A stretch of DNA of 43,483 nt from Caldifarciminota bacterium (GTDB lineage Bacteria; SDB-A), in the NCBI GenBank assembly GCA_016929715.1, contig JAFGIG010000001.1, forward strand, positions 1-43,483. Reading direction: 5' to 3'. The translations under genes were made by a program, and so were the position numbers. The notes under the pieces were generated by a model. It made no database searches, was not told the origin of the DNA, and saw only the letters and a list, made by a program, of their open reading frames with translations. The first letter of the stretch is position 1. Every line of letters begins with the position of its first letter. Of this stretch, positions 39,794 to 43,483 are shown piece after piece.

Positions 39794-40228
39794 TCAGACA
39801 TCGCCCGAAGGTTTTTTGACAAAATATTTAATATGGTCCTTCAAAGAGTAGCCCTTTTTTTCAAAAACTTTCTTGGACCTTTCGTTTTCACCGTCTATCA
39901 GGCACGCGTAAACTTTTATCTTCATCTTGAAAAACCAATGCTCCGCTTCTTCGATGAGGATGCCGGCAATTCCTTTTCCCTGAAAAAGAGGGTCCACGGC
40001 GAGCCTGTTGACCCATCCTTTTCTCCCGTCGTGAGTCGCAAAGACGCTTCCAATTATCTTTCCATCTGATTCCGCGACGAGATAGTTTGTGTTGCCGAGT
40101 TTGGACTGTCTGTAAGTCTCTTCATCGGCGTCTCTTCCCTTTGTTTTAAACGGAAGTCCGCTTTTCTCCCAGAGAAGTATCAATCCCTCGTAATCGCTTT
40201 TTCTGTATTTTCTTATTTTCATACTCAA
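39794..40228 (-). CDS. GNAT-family N-acetyltransferase
   Basis: The 144-aa protein has the acetyl-CoA-binding motif A in NRLAVDPLFQGKGIAGILIEEAE (Q/RxxGxG/A as QGKGIA) and motif B near the C-terminus (AERSKKVFEKKGYS). It transfers acetyl from acetyl-CoA to an amine that cannot be named from sequence. The TTG at 40228 is favoured over the ATG at 40222 because AGGAG (40235-40239) sits 6 nt from it. It starts a two-gene minus-strand unit with the HAD phosphatase, driven by the promoter at 40248-40276, and diverges from the glutamate dehydrogenase gene. Confidence 0.9.
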   Translation of the reverse strand: MSMKIRKYRKSDYEGLILLWEKSGLPFKTKGRDADEETYRQSKLGNTNYLVAESDGKIIGSVFATHDGRKGWVNRLAVDPLFQGKGIAGILIEEAEHWFFKMKIKVYACLIDGENERSKKVFEKKGYSLKDHIKYFVKKPSGDV

Positions 40229-40247
40229 AAAAATCTCCTGAACGAAA

Positions 40248-40276
40248 ATGATATTTTTTGATTCCCTTTAGTGCAA
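40248..40276 (-). promoter_or_regulatory. Promoter of the GNAT-HAD pair
   Basis: On the minus strand TTGCAC (40271-40276), a 17-bp spacer and TATCAT (40248-40253) form a likely sigma-70 promoter. The predicted start near 40241 leaves a very short leader, with AGGAG almost at the 5' end. Confidence 0.55.
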
Positions 40277-40288
40277 GGGTTTTTTCTA

Positions 40289-40318
40289 TTGTGGTTAACT
40301 TATAACATAAAATACATT
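40289..40318 (+). promoter_or_regulatory. Possible promoter of the glutamate dehydrogenase gene
   Basis: TTGTGG (40289-40294), an 18-bp spacer and TACATT (40313-40318) give a weak candidate in the AT-rich 141-bp gap upstream of gdhA. TATAAC at 40301-40306 is an alternative -10 without a good -35. The rest of the gap, to 40358, shows no riboswitch-like structure. Confidence 0.35.
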
Positions 40319-40358
40319 AAAATATGCTATCTGTAATATTTTTATTAATTTATTTCAT

Positions 40359-40364
40359 AGGAGG
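40359..40364 (+). promoter_or_regulatory. Ribosome-binding site setting the gdhA GTG start
   Basis: AGGAGG lies 5 nt before the GTG at 40370-40372. An in-frame GTG at 40364 overlaps the site itself and so cannot be the start. Confidence 0.8.
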
Positions 40365-40369
40365 TGTCT

Positions 40370-41656
40370 GTGTCTGAGAAGTCTTTCAACGCGTTCAAGA
40401 TGGCCCAGCAGCAATTCGATAATACTGCCGACAAGTTAGGCCTCGACCAGGCGACAAGGGATTTACTTCGCACTCCTCTGAGAGAATATTCCTTCAGCAT
40501 CCCAGTCCGGATGGACGACGGCTCTGTGAAAGTCTTCAGAGGATTCAGGGTCCAGCACAACGATTCGAGAGGACCTTGTAAAGGCGGAATCAGGTTTCAC
40601 CCCTTGGAAACTCTAGACACAGTGAGAGCTTTGGCTATGTGGATGACGTGGAAATGTTCCGTTGTCGATATCCCTCTCGGAGGCGGCAAGGGCGGCGTGA
40701 TATGCGATCCTCACCATCTTTCTGAAAGAGAACAGGAAGGAATATGCAGAGGATGGATCAGGCAGATATCATACAACATAGGCCCTTTTCAGGACGTGCC
40801 TGCTCCGGACGTAATGACGTCCGGTCAGCACATGCTCTGGATGCTCGACGAATACGAAAAGATACATCAAGGCAAATATCCGGGTATGATAACGGGAAAA
40901 CCAGTCGGCGTGGGCGGATCTCTCGGCAGAACCGAAGCTACAGGATACGGCGTCATATACACAGTCAGAGAAGCCCTGAAGGATCTCGGGCTCGACATCA
41001 AAAAGTCGAGAGCGTCTTTTCAGGGATTCGGGAATGTCAGTCAATACGCGATAAGGCTTTTTGTCGAATACGGCGGCACTCCTGTGTGCGTATCGTGCTG
41101 GGATCAGGAGGACCAGACCTCATACTCATTCAGAAAGACAGACGGTTTCGACATCGACGAACTGCTCGAAATAACCGACCGGTTCGGAGGCATCAATAAA
41201 GAAAAAGCAAAATCTCTCGGATATGAAGTCCTTCCCGGTGATGCCTGGCTCGAACAGGAAGCTGAAATACTGGTTCCCGCAGCTCTTGAAAACCAAATCA
41301 CAGGCGAAAATGTCTCTAAGATAAAACCTTCTGTTAAACTCATATCTGAAGGCGCAAACGGACCGACGACGCCGGAAGCCGATAATTACCTCAAAGAAAA
41401 AGGAATCTACATAGTCCCGGATTTTCTCGCCAATGCCGGCGGAGTGACCTGCAGTTATTTCGAACAGGTTCAGTGCAACATGAACTATTTCTGGACAAAG
41501 CAAGAGGTTCTTCACAATCTCGATACAAAAATGACTTCAGCATACAGAGCGGTCGCGGATCTGGCTAAAAAACAGAACATCTACATGAGAGACGCCGCCT
41601 ACATGATTTCCGTTCAGAGAGTCGCAGAATCGTGCAGAATAAGAGGCTGGGTCTGA
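40370..41656 (+). CDS. gdhA: Glu/Leu/Phe/Val-family dehydrogenase (glutamate dehydrogenase type)
   Basis: This 428-aa enzyme interconverts glutamate and 2-oxoglutarate plus ammonia with NAD(P). The substrate part has GPCKGGIRFHP and PLGGGKGGV (active-site lysines) and DVPAPDVMTS. The dinucleotide fold has the glycine motif GFGNVS, and EGANGPTTPEAD and PDFLANAGGVTCSYFEQVQ follow. Length suits the short hexameric form. The start is GTG at 40370, not 40364. It is a single-gene unit, with its own promoter region and a strong intrinsic terminator 15 nt after the stop. Coenzyme preference is not obvious. Confidence 0.95.
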   Translation: MSEKSFNAFKMAQQQFDNTADKLGLDQATRDLLRTPLREYSFSIPVRMDDGSVKVFRGFRVQHNDSRGPCKGGIRFHPLETLDTVRALAMWMTWKCSVVDIPLGGGKGGVICDPHHLSEREQEGICRGWIRQISYNIGPFQDVPAPDVMTSGQHMLWMLDEYEKIHQGKYPGMITGKPVGVGGSLGRTEATGYGVIYTVREALKDLGLDIKKSRASFQGFGNVSQYAIRLFVEYGGTPVCVSCWDQEDQTSYSFRKTDGFDIDELLEITDRFGGINKEKAKSLGYEVLPGDAWLEQEAEILVPAALENQITGENVSKIKPSVKLISEGANGPTTPEADNYLKEKGIYIVPDFLANAGGVTCSYFEQVQCNMNYFWTKQEVLHNLDTKMTSAYRAVADLAKKQNIYMRDAAYMISVQRVAESCRIRGWV

Positions 41657-41670
41657 TCTGAAATTCTTTC

Positions 41671-41696
41671 AGGGGCGGATTATTTCCGCCCCTTTT
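41671..41696 (+). terminator. Intrinsic terminator after gdhA
   Basis: AGGGGCGG (41671-41678) pairs with CCGCCCCT (41686-41693) across a 7-nt loop ATTATTT, followed by a short T run (to 41696). The GC-rich stem is far above background. The next gene starts only 17 nt downstream. Confidence 0.85.
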
Positions 41697-41713
41697 CCAA
41701 AAGCGGAGTGATT

Positions 41714-43483
41714 ATGTCCCCAAAAAAACCGGAATGGAGAATAATAATTGACCTCCTCGAAGAGGCAAATCCCAATCTCTATAAAAGACTCGGCAGAAGG
41801 ATGATGAATCATCTTTTCAAAAAAGACATAACAAAAATAGAGGACATTGTATTCAACATCGATAAATCCGTGACCATGTTCGATTTCGATGAAAACCTCG
41901 ACGAAAATCAGCCGCATCCGAGGATTAACACGCAGATTCTCGAAAAACTTATCGGTGAAGTCTTCAACATAGCCGAGAGCGAGCTGGGAGAAGAAGAGAT
42001 AACAGACATAATAAGGCTGTGGATAAAAAACGAAAACGTAAGTTTTCTTCTCACAACCGCTGAAAAAAGGGACGTCGCATTCGATGAGATACAAAACGCC
42101 TTATACGATTTTTCAAACCAGCCGCATCTCAAGGATTCTTTGGCGAAAGAGGACAGGATAGGAGTCCGCGTTGCCCTGATAAGGAGATTTCTGAGCAACA
42201 ACCTTTCCTACATAAACACTCTCAAAGACCACATCACAATCGAAGACTTCATTGAGATAATGAACAAGACCATAGGGCCTTCCAAAGGCAACGGAAAGCT
42301 GGGCGGGAAAGCCGCCGGAATGATAAGGGCAAGACAGATACTAAAAAGCAAGTCCTCCGAGTTTCCTGTTCTCGGAGAAATCCGGACACCGAAAACATGG
42401 TTTGTCACTTCAGACGGCATTTTCGATTTTCTTCATTCAAACGCCCTCGAAGAGTTTCAGAGAGTCAAGTATCACGACCCCATAGAGATCCGCAGAGAAT
42501 ACCCCTACATTGAACAGATTTTCAAAAATTCAATAATGCCGCTCGAATCCATAACAATGCTGAGCAGCGTTCTTGACGACTTCGGCGATTCACCCATAAT
42601 AGTCCGCTCTTCAAGTCTTCTCGAAGACAGTCCGGAAGCGGCATTCGCCGGAAAATACAAGAGCCTTTTCGTGTCAAATCAAGGCTCGAAAAAAGAACGC
42701 CTCGAAGCTCTTATAGACGCCGTGGAAGAAGTCTATTCGAGCGTGTTCAGCCCTGATGTCATTGAATACAGGCGAGAGAACGGACTCCTCGATTTCAACG
42801 AAGAAATGGCTCTGATGATACAGGAGGTTGTCGGGACAAAAGTTGGAAAGTATTATCTTCCGGCTTTCGCAGGCGTCGCTTTCACCGACAACGAATTCAG
42901 ATGGTCTCCGAGAATTAAAAAGGAAGACGGCATTATACGTCTTGTCGCCGGACTCGGCACAAGAGCGGTTGACAGGGTAGGAGACGACTACCCGCTGATT
43001 TTATGTCCCGGCCAGCCGGGTTTGAAAGTCAATTCAACACCGGAAGAGTCGTTTCACTATTCCCAAAAATGCATAGACATCATAAACCTCGAGACGAAAA
43101 AATTCGAAACTCTTCCGCTTAAAGCACTCATAGAGGAAGTCGGTTCTTCTCTGCCCGGCCTCACCGACATCATATCCCTCTACTCAGAGGGTCAGCTTCA
43201 CCAGTCAGTCGGCAGTTACATAGACCTTTCCAAGGGGGACCCTGTAATAACTTTCTCTAATCTTATAAAAAAAGGGAGATTCACCAATTATATAAAGACC
43301 ATACTCGACGTCCTGAAAAAAGCTCTGGGTTATCCCGTCGACATTGAATTCGCCTTCGACGCCGCCAAAGACAAATTTTATCTACTCCAGTGCAGGCCTC
43401 AGAGCCATTCAAAAGAAATGATCTCCGTCTCCATGCCCAGGGAAATCCCTCCTGAAAAAATACTCTTTACGGCAAAAAAATAT
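41714..43483 (+). CDS. PEP/pyruvate-binding-domain protein (PPDK/PEP-synthase N-terminal type), partial
   Basis: The frame is open from ATG 41714 to the window end (590 codons, no stop), so the gene is cut. Residues 1-180 are an N-terminal helical region I do not recognise. From about 185 (SKGNGKLGGKAAGM, a Gly/Lys-rich ATP-binding start) it resembles the PPDK_N ATP-grasp domain. Family pieces are IIVRSSSLLEDSPEAAFAGKY, MALMIQEVVG, and DIEFAFDAAKDKFYLLQCRPQ near residue 570. A phosphohistidine or PEP-binding domain may follow outside. GGAG (6-nt spacing) precedes the ATG. The full PEP synthase/PPDK architecture cannot be judged. Confidence 0.85.
   Translation, partial: MSPKKPEWRIIIDLLEEANPNLYKRLGRRMMNHLFKKDITKIEDIVFNIDKSVTMFDFDENLDENQPHPRINTQILEKLIGEVFNIAESELGEEEITDIIRLWIKNENVSFLLTTAEKRDVAFDEIQNALYDFSNQPHLKDSLAKEDRIGVRVALIRRFLSNNLSYINTLKDHITIEDFIEIMNKTIGPSKGNGKLGGKAAGMIRARQILKSKSSEFPVLGEIRTPKTWFVTSDGIFDFLHSNALEEFQRVKYHDPIEIRREYPYIEQIFKNSIMPLESITMLSSVLDDFGDSPIIVRSSSLLEDSPEAAFAGKYKSLFVSNQGSKKERLEALIDAVEEVYSSVFSPDVIEYRRENGLLDFNEEMALMIQEVVGTKVGKYYLPAFAGVAFTDNEFRWSPRIKKEDGIIRLVAGLGTRAVDRVGDDYPLILCPGQPGLKVNSTPEESFHYSQKCIDIINLETKKFETLPLKALIEEVGSSLPGLTDIISLYSEGQLHQSVGSYIDLSKGDPVITFSNLIKKGRFTNYIKTILDVLKKALGYPVDIEFAFDAAKDKFYLLQCRPQSHSKEMISVSMPREIPPEKILFTAKKY

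Noticed and set aside
40229-40369. Riboswitch before gdhA
   Set aside because: The 141 bp are AT-rich without paired GC stems or a terminator-like hairpin.

Overview
The window is a compact, AT-leaning bacterial chromosome segment carrying 36 protein-coding genes (one cut by the right edge) and three tRNA genes. A CMP-Kdo synthesis enzyme (kdsB), a large predicted outer-membrane barrel ending in a C-terminal Phe and a probable lipoprotein point to a Gram-negative cell with an LPS-type envelope. TTG starts are unusually frequent and genes often overlap by 4 bp. The barrel's N-terminal module resembles proteins I associate with uncultivated FCB-related lineages (WOR-3/TA06/Cloacimonadota-like). 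That taxonomic guess is an inference and is not proven by anything here.

Left part (1-14.9 kb, all minus strand). Reading in the direction of transcription, smg-like, topA, a GH13 glycosidase, an unknown basic protein and a lipoprotein form one tightly packed operon. A strong promoter then drives tRNA-Gly, tRNA-Cys and tRNA-Leu, which run straight into an M20 amidohydrolase, a membrane protein, ndk, the 1045-aa barrel, and a cytosolic histidine kinase with its sigma-54-activating response regulator. Two copies of an 84-bp repeat directly abut the regulator stop codon at the window edge.

Middle part (15-34.5 kb, mostly plus strand). An SPFH/prohibitin protein is followed by a histidine ammonia-lyase whose MIO tripeptide reads Ala-Cys-Gly. 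A glyoxalase-II-like hydrolase lies on the minus strand. A divergent, palindromic promoter serves it and the GYD-cmk-plsC-ispH-rpsA run. Next come kdsB-pyrG, an EcfT-like membrane protein, truA and purB. An acyl-CoA dehydrogenase, a Ptb-type phosphotransacylase and fabH form an acyl-CoA/fatty-acid module, followed by a radical SAM-DUF2344 fusion and RNase G.

Right part (34.5-43.5 kb). A PepV-like dipeptidase, a saccharopine-dehydrogenase-family protein, an AmgK-type sugar kinase fused to a RapZ C-terminal domain, and a MurU-like nucleotidyltransferase form a coupled run. A HAD phosphatase and a GNAT acetyltransferase converge on it. This set looks like a MurNAc-recycling module with a built-in amino-sugar sensor and is the most interesting candidate system in the window. 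A glutamate-type dehydrogenase follows, ended by a clear intrinsic terminator, and then a PEP/pyruvate-binding-domain protein truncated by the window edge.

No intergenic stretch exceeds about 160 bp. I saw no insertion sequence, prophage, CRISPR array or riboswitch.
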